Origin: an uncultured Bacilli bacterium
GTDB lineage: Bacteria > Bacillota_I > Bacilli_A > RF39 > UBA660
Length of the DNA stretch: 64,000 bases
NCBI GenBank assembly: GCA_934102355.1
Contig: CAKOSO010000001.1
Span: 62,001 to 126,000 of the forward strand
Reading direction: 5' to 3'
In this document: positions 8,828 to 17,283 of the stretch, piece after piece
Position numbering within the stretch: the stretch's first letter is position 1
Layout: each line of letters opens with the position of its first letter
Position numbers and translations under genes: made by a program
Notes under the pieces: generated by a model
Databases searched by the model: none
Seen by the model: the letters and a program-made list of their open reading frames with translations, nothing else
What the model was told of the DNA's origin: nothing

Positions 8828-8875
8828 TTTAAATCGAGAATTTAAAAGATAGATAAGTGTTAAGCTCGATTTAAA
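8828..8875. repeat. Perfect 11-base inverted repeat
   Basis: TTTAAATCGAG (8828-8838) and its exact reverse complement (8865-8875) are separated by 26 bases, immediately after the flippase stop codon. No T run follows, so it is not a normal terminator. It could be an mRNA 3' structure or a binding site. Confidence 0.6.
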
Positions 8876-8932
8876 ATAGAAATAGATAATTTATAAGAAT
8901 TATTAAAGAAATTAAATAAAACTAAACAAAAT

Positions 8933-8974
8933 AAAAATAGAGTAAGTTTTTAACCTTAAAACACTCTATTTTTT
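8933..8974. terminator. Bidirectional terminator between flippase and lipoprotein genes
   Basis: AAAAATAGAGT pairs with ACTCTATTTTT, and an inner GTTTT/AAAAC stem extends the helix after a 2-base bulge. A and T runs on the two sides allow action on both strands. Confidence 0.8.
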
Positions 8975-9019
8975 AATATTATACAAACTTCCTATAATTG
9001 ATATTATGTTAAGTTCCTA

Positions 9020-9460
9020 TTAAAGATATTTTATATCTGATGATGTAATAGTAAATTTAATATTATTCTCTACTACACCTGAATAAAAATAAATTGAATA
9101 TATTTTTTTATCTTCTATCTTATATTGTAATGTATAATTTAATTTATTTTCTTTTTTAATTATATTTGTATTATTATCATAGATATTATTTAATAATAAT
9201 TGATTGTCATAAAACTTAAAGTTATTATCCGGATCAATTGTTATAGTAGATCCCCTATTGTTTTCTATTTCAAATATAAATTCAATAACATCTTGTTCTT
9301 TATAAACTTCTTTTAATGTAATATTAATATTATCTATAGTAGCTTGTTCGTTTATATTATATTCAGTTTTTAAAATCTTTGGAGAAATATTATCTTTTTT
9401 ACAAGCTACAAGAAGTAGGGTAAGTGGGATTATAAATATTAGATTTAATATTTTTTTCAA
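9020..9460 (-). CDS. Small secreted lipoprotein
   Basis: The 146-residue product starts with a lipoprotein signal whose lipobox is LLVAC, followed by a charged, lysine-rich linker. The mature part looks like a single beta-sandwich (strands such as TIDNINITLKEVYKEQDVIEF and IEFIFEIENNRGSTITID). This pattern resembles DUF4352-type lipoproteins, but I cannot confirm the family. The start is TTG, with GGGGAG 6 bases upstream. It is followed by a terminator and lies downstream of deoB. Confidence 0.8.
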   Translation of the reverse strand: MKKILNLIFIIPLTLLLVACKKDNISPKILKTEYNINEQATIDNINITLKEVYKEQDVIEFIFEIENNRGSTITIDPDNNFKFYDNQLLLNNIYDNNTNIIKKENKLNYTLQYKIEDKKIYSIYFYSGVVENNIKFTITSSDIKYL

Positions 9461-9479
9461 ATTTTTCTCCCCTTCCCTT

Positions 9480-10649
9480 TTATTTTAATTTATCTAAAAA
9501 GCTTGTTCCAATTTCTGGCTTTTCTACACCAAAGTTATCTGCAATTGTTGCACCAATATCAGCAAATGTTTCAAGAATTGGTAATATTTTAGGTTCTTTA
9601 AATAGTCTATTATAAATTATTACTGGAACATTTTCTCTTGTGTGATCACTACCTTTATAAGTTGGATCATTTCCATGATCTGCTGTAATAATTAATAAAT
9701 CGTCATTCTTAAGCTTATTTAGAATAATAGGTATTTCTACATCTAACGCTTCAATTGCTTCTTTATAGCCTTCTTTATTTCTTCTATGACCATATAGTGT
9801 ATCAAAGTCATTTAGGTTTGCAAAACATAAACCACTAAATTTCTTATCCATTATATCTAATAACTTATCTACGCCTTCCTTATTAGTTCCAGAAGTAATT
9901 TTTTTAGTTATTCCACATCCATTAAAAATATCATATATTTTACCGATTGAAATAACATTATAATTAGATTCTTTTAAACTATCAAGTACTGATTTTGAAG
10001 GTGGATCAAGAGCATAATCATGCCTATTAGTTGTTCTTTTAAATTCATCTTTAGTATTACCTATAAATGGTCTTGCAATTATTCTACCAACACGCCATTC
10101 TTTTTTCTTAGTAAGTTCTCTTATTATTTCACAATCTTTATATAATTCTTGTAAAGGAATTATCTTTTCATGCGCTGCAACTTGTAATACAGAATCAGCT
10201 GATGTATAAATAATCAAAGCACCAGTTTTAGCTTGTTCCATACCTAATGTTTTAATTATCTCTGTTCCACTTGCTGCAACATTACCTATTACTTTTCTTC
10301 CTGTTTTTTCTTCAATTTCTTTTATTAATTCTTCTGGAAAACCAGTTTCAGTAAATGTCTTGTATGGTACAACATTTTTTACACCCATTATTTCATAGTG
10401 ACCTGCTAATGTATCCTTTCCAGCATTAGTAGGCCTTGCTATAGTGTAATATGCCTCAGTCTCCTTATTTTCAGTCATATCAAGTACATTTAAAAACCCT
10501 AACTTTTTAAGATTTGGTACAAATAAATTACATTGCTCATTTATATGACCAAGAGTTGATGCACCAACCGAATCGTAATCAATTGCATCTTTTGCTTCCC
10601 CTGCTCCTAAAGAATCACATACTATCAAAAATACTCTGTTAAATTTCAT
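9480..10649 (-). CDS. deoB: Phosphopentomutase
   Basis: DeoB interconverts ribose (or deoxyribose) 1-phosphate and 5-phosphate in nucleoside salvage. It is an alkaline-phosphatase-superfamily metalloenzyme with Mn-binding residues in VCDSLGAGEA at the N-terminus and in TADHGNDPTYKGSDHTRE near the C-terminus. The phosphorylated Thr region is DSVGASTLGHI. The 389-residue length is normal. GGAGG precedes the ATG. It lies 12 bases after xerD, an order shared with Bacillus subtilis (xerD-drm). Confidence 0.97.
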   Translation of the reverse strand: MKFNRVFLIVCDSLGAGEAKDAIDYDSVGASTLGHINEQCNLFVPNLKKLGFLNVLDMTENKETEAYYTIARPTNAGKDTLAGHYEIMGVKNVVPYKTFTETGFPEELIKEIEEKTGRKVIGNVAASGTEIIKTLGMEQAKTGALIIYTSADSVLQVAAHEKIIPLQELYKDCEIIRELTKKKEWRVGRIIARPFIGNTKDEFKRTTNRHDYALDPPSKSVLDSLKESNYNVISIGKIYDIFNGCGITKKITSGTNKEGVDKLLDIMDKKFSGLCFANLNDFDTLYGHRRNKEGYKEAIEALDVEIPIILNKLKNDDLLIITADHGNDPTYKGSDHTRENVPVIIYNRLFKEPKILPILETFADIGATIADNFGVEKPEIGTSFLDKLK

Positions 10650-10661
10650 AAATTCCTCCTA

Positions 10662-11540
10662 TCAATTTCTTGGATGATATTCCTTATAATCGTTAATTAT
10701 TTTTTCATTACTTATATGTGTATATATCTTTGTTGTTGTTATATCGCTATGACCTAGAAGCATCTGAATACTTCTTAAGTCAGCTCCTCCATTTAAAAGA
10801 TGTGTTGCAAAAGAATGCCTTAAAGTATGAGGAGTTATTTTTTTATTTATTTTTTTCTGATCTAAAATCTTATTTAAATTTAGTTCAAAACCTTGTCTTG
10901 TCATCTTTTTACCATGGTTATTTAAAAATAAATAGTCATTTTTATCATTTTTTAAAAGTAAGTCTCTTTTATCTAAATATAATTTTAAATAATAAATCTC
11001 ATAATCATTAATTGGTACAATTCTTTCCTTTGAACCTTTTCCGATACATCTAACATATGAGTTTAAAAAATCTATATCTCTCGTTGTAAGATTTATTACT
11101 TCCCCTACTCTTAACCCTGTTGCATACATTAATTCTAACATAGCTTTATTTCTATAGTCAAATACTGTGTCAAGCTTAATGTCAAGTAGATTATCAACTT
11201 CTTCAACTGATAAAGTATTAGGTAATCTTTTTTTTAGTTTTGGACGATCAATCGAATCACATGGATTAGAAGTTACAACTTTTTCTATTATTAAATATTT
11301 ATAAAAGTTTTTAATTGCAGTTAGATTTCTTGCTACTGATGATGAATCTAAATAGCCATTTAAATATTTAATATAACTAGTGATAATATTAGTATTTACA
11401 TCTTTCGGATTTTTTATATTTTTAGTTTTTAAATACTCATTAAATTTATTTAAATCATAATTATAGTTTTTTGATGTTTCTTTACTCAGTCGTCTTACAA
11501 GATTCAAATAATCTATATAATCATTTATATAATCATTCAT
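10662..11540 (-). CDS. xerD: Tyrosine recombinase XerD
   Basis: XerD acts with XerC at dif to resolve chromosome dimers. The N-terminal SAM-like core-binding domain spans about residues 1-85. The C-terminal catalytic domain has ATGLRVGEVINL (first Arg), HTLRHSFATHLL (HxxR), LGHSDITTTKIYTH (second His and the nucleophile Tyr). The ATG at 11540 is chosen because GGTGATAAT precedes it. The ATG 24 bases upstream lies inside the -10 element. The downstream partner is deoB. Confidence 0.93.
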   Translation of the reverse strand: MNDYINDYIDYLNLVRRLSKETSKNYNYDLNKFNEYLKTKNIKNPKDVNTNIITSYIKYLNGYLDSSSVARNLTAIKNFYKYLIIEKVVTSNPCDSIDRPKLKKRLPNTLSVEEVDNLLDIKLDTVFDYRNKAMLELMYATGLRVGEVINLTTRDIDFLNSYVRCIGKGSKERIVPINDYEIYYLKLYLDKRDLLLKNDKNDYLFLNNHGKKMTRQGFELNLNKILDQKKINKKITPHTLRHSFATHLLNGGADLRSIQMLLGHSDITTTKIYTHISNEKIINDYKEYHPRN

Positions 11541-11555
11541 ATTATCACCAATATT

Positions 11556-11584
11556 ATTATACATAAATGTACTTTAAATTTCAA
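11556..11584 (-). promoter_or_regulatory. Promoter of xerD-deoB
   Basis: On the minus strand, TTGAAA (11584-11579) and TATAAT (11561-11556) are 17 bases apart. It interleaves with the divergent rarA promoter. Confidence 0.8.
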
Positions 11585-11596
11585 ATATGATAAAAT
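11568..11596 (+). promoter_or_regulatory. Promoter of rarA
   Basis: TGATAAAAT at 11588-11596 is an extended -10 element. The -35 (TGTACT, 11568-11573) is weak, as often seen with extended -10 promoters. It overlaps the xerD -35 region. Confidence 0.6.
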
Positions 11597-11612
11597 ATAT
11601 TTGGTGGTAATT

Positions 11613-12827
11613 ATGAATAAACCTTTAGCATACATGTTATGCCCTAAAACTTTAAATGATGTAGTTGGTCAAGATCATTTAATTGGTAATGGAAAAATAT
11701 TATCTAATTTAGTAAAAAATAAAAAAGTCTTTTCAATGATTTTATATGGAAATCCAGGTATTGGTAAAACATCTATTGCAAAAGCACTTGTAAATGATCT
11801 AGGGCTTGAATATAGATTTTTAAATGCTACAGTAAATAATAAGAAAGACTTTGATATTGTATTTGAAGAAGCTAAAATGCATGATGGACTAATTCTTATA
11901 GTAGATGAAATTCATAGATTAAATAAAGATAAACAAGATCTATTACTTCCTTGTGTAGAAAGTGGTTTAATTACATTAATCGGACTTACTACAAGTAATC
12001 CATATCACGCAATTAATTCTGCCATTAGAAGTAGATGTCAAATATTTAAATTAGAAGATTTATCTTATGATGCAATTCTTAAAGTCTTAAAAAAAGCATG
12101 TAAATCAGAATACTTAGAAGGAATTAAAATTTCAAATGATGCACTTTCACTAATTTCTAAAATGTCTAAATCAGATTTAAGATATGCATATAATTTACTT
12201 GAGGTATGCTATTACGTAAATGATGATCATAAAATTGATGTTGATGTTGTAAAAAACTTAGGTAATGAAGTAAGTTTTGCAAGTGATAAAGATGGAGATG
12301 AATATTATAACTGCTTATCTGGTTTACAAAAATCTATTCGTGGTAGTGATGTTGATGCAAGTTTGTTTTATTATGCTAAGCTTCTAGAAAGTGGTGATTT
12401 AGAAAGCATAGAAAGAAGACTATCAGTAATTCTATATGAAGATATTGGCCTAGCTAATCCGGCTTTAGGTCCTAAACTTAATGCTAGTATAAACGCTGCA
12501 AACTTTGTTGGATTACCTGAAGCTAGAATCGTACTAGCACCAATTATAATAGAAATGGCTTTATCCCCTAAATCTAACACTGCAACAATCGCTATAGAGC
12601 ACGCCATAGAAGACGTAAAAACAAAAAGATTAGGAAATATACCAGATTGTATAAAAAGCCCTTATATTGGATATTTATATCCTCATAACTATAAAAATTC
12701 AATTGTAAAACAAACATATTTGCCAAGTGGACTTGTTAATGAAAAATATTATATTCCAAAAGAAAGCTCCACATATGAAAAAGCCTTAAAAACACAAAAA
12801 GAAAAGATAGAAGCAATTAAAAAATAA
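11613..12827 (+). CDS. rarA: Replication-associated recombination protein A
   Basis: RarA (MgsA) is a clamp-loader-like AAA+ ATPase that acts at stalled replication forks. The N-terminus carries PLAYMLCPKTLNDVVGQDHL, the Walker A GNPGIGKTS and the Walker B LIVDEIHRLNKDKQD. The C-terminal MgsA tetramerisation domain includes ASLFYYAKLLESGDLESIERRL. The 404-residue length is normal. An ATG at 11613 is chosen over an in-frame TTG at 11601 because GGTGG lies 5 bases before it. Confidence 0.95.
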   Translation: MNKPLAYMLCPKTLNDVVGQDHLIGNGKILSNLVKNKKVFSMILYGNPGIGKTSIAKALVNDLGLEYRFLNATVNNKKDFDIVFEEAKMHDGLILIVDEIHRLNKDKQDLLLPCVESGLITLIGLTTSNPYHAINSAIRSRCQIFKLEDLSYDAILKVLKKACKSEYLEGIKISNDALSLISKMSKSDLRYAYNLLEVCYYVNDDHKIDVDVVKNLGNEVSFASDKDGDEYYNCLSGLQKSIRGSDVDASLFYYAKLLESGDLESIERRLSVILYEDIGLANPALGPKLNASINAANFVGLPEARIVLAPIIIEMALSPKSNTATIAIEHAIEDVKTKRLGNIPDCIKSPYIGYLYPHNYKNSIVKQTYLPSGLVNEKYYIPKESSTYEKALKTQKEKIEAIKK

Positions 12828-12843
12828 CGCTCTATCTTTTTTT
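12803..12843. terminator. Terminator between convergent rarA and the transglutaminase-like gene
   Basis: AAAGATAGA, inside the end of rarA, pairs with TCTATCTTT, and an inner GC/GC extends the stem. A T run follows, and A-rich sequence on the other side may allow minus-strand action. Confidence 0.7.
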
Positions 12844-14061
12844 AATACCATCACTAATATCTTCTACTTCATTTTTTAAGTTCTTTTCAATTCTTTTATT
12901 TGGGTTATTAATATCTTTTAAATATGGAAAATAAATATCTTTATTTTTAAAAGCTTTATCTATTCTTTTAGAATAACTGTCTAATTCTTCACTACTATAT
13001 ATTCCAAGCTTTACCTCAATACTTAATAAAGCCTTTTTAATAGTTTCATCACTTATTTTTTTATTAACTTTATTAAATAATTTACATTCTAATTCAGTAA
13101 AATAATCATAATATGCTTGTTTATTCTTATTTACTTCTTCAATAAAATACTTATCCGTTAATTTTTTAAATAAATCCTTATCTAAACAAGATAAAAACTT
13201 TAATGAATATAAATACATTTCTCTTAAAGCAACTATTTCATCTTGATTTTCTCTTAATGATCTATCTAAATAAATATTAAACTTTTCATTAAATTCTTCC
13301 ATATTATGAACATTAAATATAAAATCCTCTCTTGATAGTTTAAACATATCATACTCTAATTCTTCTTCATCATGACATATTAAATTATAGTATATATATG
13401 GATTCTTCGTTAAAGTACCATTTTCTTTAACATTATTATCCCATGTTGGATCAGCAATATAATATCCATTAATATTATAATCTTTATCAACAATATGAGT
13501 CATAATTCTTACATGAGCATCAAGCTTTATAAATCTTAATTCTTCATCATTATTTTGAGTCTTTCTTGGTACTATTACACATTCTATATTAACTCTTTCT
13601 AACAATTCTTCAAAAACTCTAGTAAACCCTAAACAATTAATATAATTATTATCTAAAACTGATTTTAATTCAGTTGCTTCACTATAATCGCATTCATCAT
13701 TATAATTTTTAAAACTCTTTACTACATCATAAAAATATAAATATGTCTCAAATGGAGTTAAATCATGTAATATAACTGGTTGTACAATTTCATTTATTTT
13801 ATTATTAAAACTAATAAACTCATTAATAGTAAAAGTATTTTTCTTATATAAAACTTTTACATTATCTAAACCATCTAATGCTTTAAGCTTATTAATTTTT
13901 TCATCTGTTACAGGAGATACTACCCTAATCTTTAAAACTGTATCTGGTTTTTCCTTTTTTACTTTTAATGCATATAAATATAAATTACTTACATCATTAA
14001 GTTCATTTTCAGATATAATCTTTTTAATTTTTAAATCCTTAATATTATCAAAGTCTAGCAT
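12832..14061 (-). CDS. Cytoplasmic transglutaminase-like protein
   Basis: Residues about 135-205 fit the papain-like transglutaminase fold. A candidate nucleophile Cys lies in NYINCLGFTRVFEELL, a His in DAHVRIMTHIV, and an Asp in YYIADPTWDN, in the expected order and spacing. There is no signal peptide or membrane segment, so the protein is cytoplasmic. The flanking N-terminal (1-130) and C-terminal (210-409) parts are charged and not recognised. The start overlaps the end of tcdA by 14 bases. Whether it is a protease, a transamidase or inactive cannot be told from sequence. Confidence 0.75.
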   Translation of the reverse strand: MLDFDNIKDLKIKKIISENELNDVSNLYLYALKVKKEKPDTVLKIRVVSPVTDEKINKLKALDGLDNVKVLYKKNTFTINEFISFNNKINEIVQPVILHDLTPFETYLYFYDVVKSFKNYNDECDYSEATELKSVLDNNYINCLGFTRVFEELLERVNIECVIVPRKTQNNDEELRFIKLDAHVRIMTHIVDKDYNINGYYIADPTWDNNVKENGTLTKNPYIYYNLICHDEEELEYDMFKLSREDFIFNVHNMEEFNEKFNIYLDRSLRENQDEIVALREMYLYSLKFLSCLDKDLFKKLTDKYFIEEVNKNKQAYYDYFTELECKLFNKVNKKISDETIKKALLSIEVKLGIYSSEELDSYSKRIDKAFKNKDIYFPYLKDINNPNKRIEKNLKNEVEDISDGIKKR

Positions 14062-14746
14062 TATTATCCCCCAATATATTTCTTATTATATAACTTGTTA
14101 TTAAAAGCCCTGCAGATGAAGGTACAAACGAATTAGAAGAAATAGTTTTATTATCACTTTTAATTGGTTGCTCCTTTGAACAACAACAAATTATTCTTTT
14201 ATTTATTTTGTTTTTATTTATAAATTCCCTTAATTTTTTAGCTATTGGATCATAAGAAGTTTTCTTTAAATCTTGTATTTCTATTTTAGAAGGATCAAGT
14301 CTTCTTCCCATTCCACAACAAGTTATAAATTTTATTCTTTTTTCTAAACACTTTAAAATAACCGCTTCTTTTGTTTTAATACTATCACAGCAATCAATAA
14401 AATAATCTATATCATCAAGAAATATATTATCTATATTCTCTGGCGTAATAAAATCTTTTATTTTCTTAATCTTTATATTTTTATTAATTTTTAATGCTCT
14501 TTTTTCTATTTCATCAACCTTAGATTTCCCTATATTATCTAAATTAGTCATTAATTGTCTATTAAGATTTGTTATATCAATCACATCAAAATCTATTATC
14601 GTAATTTTTTCTACTCCAGAGCGCACTAAAGATTCAACAACAAAAGACCCTACTCCACCAACACCTAATACTACAATTCTTTGGTTTTTAATTTTATCAA
14701 AGCTTTCATTCCCTATTAATAATTTAAATCTTTCAAATTGATCCAT
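14048..14746 (-). CDS. tcdA: tRNA threonylcarbamoyladenosine dehydratase
   Basis: TcdA (CsdL, YgdL) is an E1-like enzyme that uses ATP to convert t6A37 in tRNA to the cyclic ct6A form. It has the Rossmann glycine loop VVLGVGGVGSFVVESL (about residue 25), the adenylation motif DVIDITNLNRQ, and DCCDSIKTKEAVIL. Near the C-terminus PSSAGLLITSYIIRNIL is typical of the family. The 232-residue length is slightly short. The MtaB gene at 42547-43800 modifies the same t6A position. Confidence 0.93.
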   Translation of the reverse strand: MDQFERFKLLIGNESFDKIKNQRIVVLGVGGVGSFVVESLVRSGVEKITIIDFDVIDITNLNRQLMTNLDNIGKSKVDEIEKRALKINKNIKIKKIKDFITPENIDNIFLDDIDYFIDCCDSIKTKEAVILKCLEKRIKFITCCGMGRRLDPSKIEIQDLKKTSYDPIAKKLREFINKNKINKRIICCCSKEQPIKSDNKTISSNSFVPSSAGLLITSYIIRNILGDNNARL

Positions 14747-14780
14747 TTAATTCACCAAGTATATTGTATCATTTTAAAAA

Positions 14781-14808
14781 TAAAAAAGCTATTAGTAACT
14801 ACTAATAA
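14781..14808 (-). terminator. Intrinsic terminator after yebC
   Basis: On the minus strand, TATTAGT and ACTAATA pair around a 4-base loop and are followed by GC and a T run. It marks the likely end of the Tad-yebC transcript. Confidence 0.7.
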
Positions 14809-15528
14809 CTATTCTTCCATATTATGATATACTTCTTGAACATCATCTAAATCTTCTAATGTTTCAATAAGTGAATATATTTTTTCTTTTTTTTCTTCAG
14901 GTAATTCTACAGTATTATTTGGAATAAATCTAACTTCATTCATAATAAAGTTTTCAACTCCATTTTCTTTTAAAACATTATTTACCGCTATAAAGTTCTC
15001 TGGTGTTGTATATATTTCATATGAATCATCATTTTCAATAAAATCTAATGCATCATTTTCTAGTGCAATATTCATTATTTCATCACTATCATATTCATTC
15101 GGTAATATAATTACACCTTTTTTAGAAAACATATAAGATACAGAACCATCAGTACCAAGATTTCCACCTCTTTTAGTAAAAGTACTTCTAACTTCACTAG
15201 CAGTTCTATTTCTATTATCAGTTAAACAATCAACCATTACTGCTACACCATTTGGTCCATACCCTTCATACCTTACATTATCATATGTTTCACCATTATC
15301 CTTAGAATGAGCTTTATTTATTGCAGCTTCTATTCTATCTTTTGGCATATTAGCAGCCTTAGCTTTATCAATAACCATTCTAAGCGATGAATTATTTACT
15401 GGATCCTTATCACCAAGTTTTGCTGCTACAAAGATTTCTTTAGCAAGTTTTTGAAATACTTTTGATCTTTGTGCATCTATTTCTCCTTTTTTTCTTTTAA
15501 TTGTTGCCCATTTTGAATGTCCACTCAT
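14809..15528 (-). CDS. yebC: YebC/PmpR-family regulator
   Basis: YebC-type proteins have been described as DNA-binding regulators and, for some members, as translation factors that relieve stalling on prolines. The start MSGHSKWATIKRKKG is the family signature, and the three-domain length of 239 residues is standard. AGGAGG precedes the ATG by 5 bases. The start lies only 10 bases after the tadC stop, so it probably shares the pilus operon transcript. Confidence 0.96.
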   Translation of the reverse strand: MSGHSKWATIKRKKGEIDAQRSKVFQKLAKEIFVAAKLGDKDPVNNSSLRMVIDKAKAANMPKDRIEAAINKAHSKDNGETYDNVRYEGYGPNGVAVMVDCLTDNRNRTASEVRSTFTKRGGNLGTDGSVSYMFSKKGVIILPNEYDSDEIMNIALENDALDFIENDDSYEIYTTPENFIAVNNVLKENGVENFIMNEVRFIPNNTVELPEEKKEKIYSLIETLEDLDDVQEVYHNMEE

Positions 15529-15538
15529 ATTTATCCTC

Positions 15539-16240
15539 CTAACTTAAAAGTTGTATTAACATTGGGCCTAATAACATTGCTAGAAGAAGTGGTATAAAAA
15601 ATAATATTGATATAACACTTATTTTAACTGGCATCTTACTAATTCTTGCTTTTTCTTCTAGTAACTTTCTTTCCCTTATATACTCAATTTGATTATATAA
15701 AGCCGAAATTATATTATTACCAAATATATTTGTTTCTTTGATATTTAATATTATATTATTAATATTATCAGATGGAATTCTTTCTCTTAAATCATTTAAT
15801 GCATCATTTAAACTTTTACCAAAATTCATATCTTTTAATACCTTCTTAAACTCACTAGATAACTCAGAATCAACATTAAGAGTTGTAACTTCAATTGCAG
15901 TCTTAATATTTCTTCCAGCTTCAAGAGAAAGCGCTAACACTTCAAAAAAGTATAAAGATTCCTTTTCTAGTTTTTTTGATCTAGCATTTATTTTTGTATC
16001 TATAAATATCTTGAAAAAGAATAAAAAATAGATTGCTGTAATACCAAGAGATATAATAATATATTCAAAGTTCGTTAAATATAATAACACACCTAAGAGT
16101 AAAAGTGAAGTTAAAAGTCTTACATTTAATAAATCTATTGCAGTATATTTATAATTTGTACCTAGTAACATTACTTTTTTATTTATTTTATTTATAGTTC
16201 TATTTGAATAAAAATTTTTCATAATATTATTTTTCTTCAT
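15539..16240 (-). CDS. tadC: TadC-like pilus assembly platform protein
   Basis: This is the second of two type II secretion F-domain inner-membrane proteins of a Tad pilus, which form the assembly platform with TadB. The 233 residues have N-terminal hydrophobic helices (about 38-80), a cytoplasmic F domain with FFEVLALSLEAGRNIKTAIE and a C-terminal membrane helix (about 205-228). It lies 4 bases after tadB. Confidence 0.88.
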   Translation of the reverse strand: MKKNNIMKNFYSNRTINKINKKVMLLGTNYKYTAIDLLNVRLLTSLLLLGVLLYLTNFEYIIISLGITAIYFLFFFKIFIDTKINARSKKLEKESLYFFEVLALSLEAGRNIKTAIEVTTLNVDSELSSEFKKVLKDMNFGKSLNDALNDLRERIPSDNINNIILNIKETNIFGNNIISALYNQIEYIRERKLLEEKARISKMPVKISVISILFFIPLLLAMLLGPMLIQLLS

Positions 16241-16244
16241 AATA

Positions 16245-17237
16245 CTACCTCTTTAACTTAGTTATCTTTTTTACTACCAATATATATAGTACATACACAA
16301 CAACTATAACAAATAGAAGTAATCTTCCTATATGTGTTGTTATAAATGGTACAAAATAATTACTATTTATCATGTATATAACCACAAATAAAGCAATTGG
16401 TATAACAACCAATATTCTAAATACTAAATTTGACATAGCAGTTGCACTTCTTAATTCATCTTCAAGTTTTTTTCTTTCAAAAAATGAATTTTGAATAGAT
16501 GCAAAAACCTTAACAATATCTCCACCAGTTTTATTAATTATTACCAGTGATGATGCCATGTAATATGCTTCTTCAAGATTTACTCTTTTAGCAAATCTTT
16601 CAAAAGCAACCTCAAGATTTAAACCATATGTCAAATCAATAAACATCTTTTTAAACTCATAACCCATAGGACCTTTTAATTCTTCAGTTACAAGTTCTAT
16701 TGCTTGTATAATACTTCTGTTTGACTTAAAAGCATTATCCATTATAATAACTGCTTTCAACAAATCATTTTCTAATGCCTTCTTATATCTTTTTTTATTA
16801 ATAACAAGAATTATATCAGTAAGTAAGAATCCCACTATAGCATAAGCTATTAAAACAAATGGATTAAACATTCTTTTAGTTACTAATGTTGATATTACAT
16901 AAAGTAGTATGAATAATATACATATAACAAATTTAATTGATATAAAAAACATTCCATCTACTTCTTTATCCCTATATTGTTCATATTTTTTAGCATATGA
17001 ATCAAAGATTTTTAATTTTCTTAAAAAATCACTATTTTTATTTATTAAATTTCTAAAGAAGTTTAACAACATCGTTGTAAATGATTCATCTTTTTCTATA
17101 GAGTTACTAAATGAAAACTTAGTAACTCTTTTCACTTTTTGATAAGATATAATCATACTTATAAGTATATATAATAATAAGATAGCAATAAAACACATTG
17201 TTAAAAATAATATATAATGAAATTTTAACTTGTCCAT
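16245..17237 (-). CDS. tadB: TadB-like pilus assembly platform protein
   Basis: This is the first assembly platform protein of the Tad system. It has an N-terminal membrane segment (about 5-28), two more helices (about 95-145), a type II secretion F domain with LLKAVIIMDNAFKSNRSIIQAIE and ASSLVIINKTGGDIVKVFASI, and two C-terminal helices. The 330-residue length fits TadB. AAGGCGATAAA precedes the ATG. Confidence 0.9.
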   Translation of the reverse strand: MDKLKFHYILFLTMCFIAILLLYILISMIISYQKVKRVTKFSFSNSIEKDESFTTMLLNFFRNLINKNSDFLRKLKIFDSYAKKYEQYRDKEVDGMFFISIKFVICILFILLYVISTLVTKRMFNPFVLIAYAIVGFLLTDIILVINKKRYKKALENDLLKAVIIMDNAFKSNRSIIQAIELVTEELKGPMGYEFKKMFIDLTYGLNLEVAFERFAKRVNLEEAYYMASSLVIINKTGGDIVKVFASIQNSFFERKKLEDELRSATAMSNLVFRILVVIPIALFVVIYMINSNYFVPFITTHIGRLLLFVIVVVYVLYILVVKKITKLKR

Positions 17238-17283
17238 TTTATCGCCTTCTTTCTTATTTATTCTTTTTTTACTTTTGTATTAC

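Noticed and set aside
10662..11540. XerD as a phage or transposon integrase
   Set aside because: It is linked to deoB as in Bacillus and has no attachment site or phage genes nearby.
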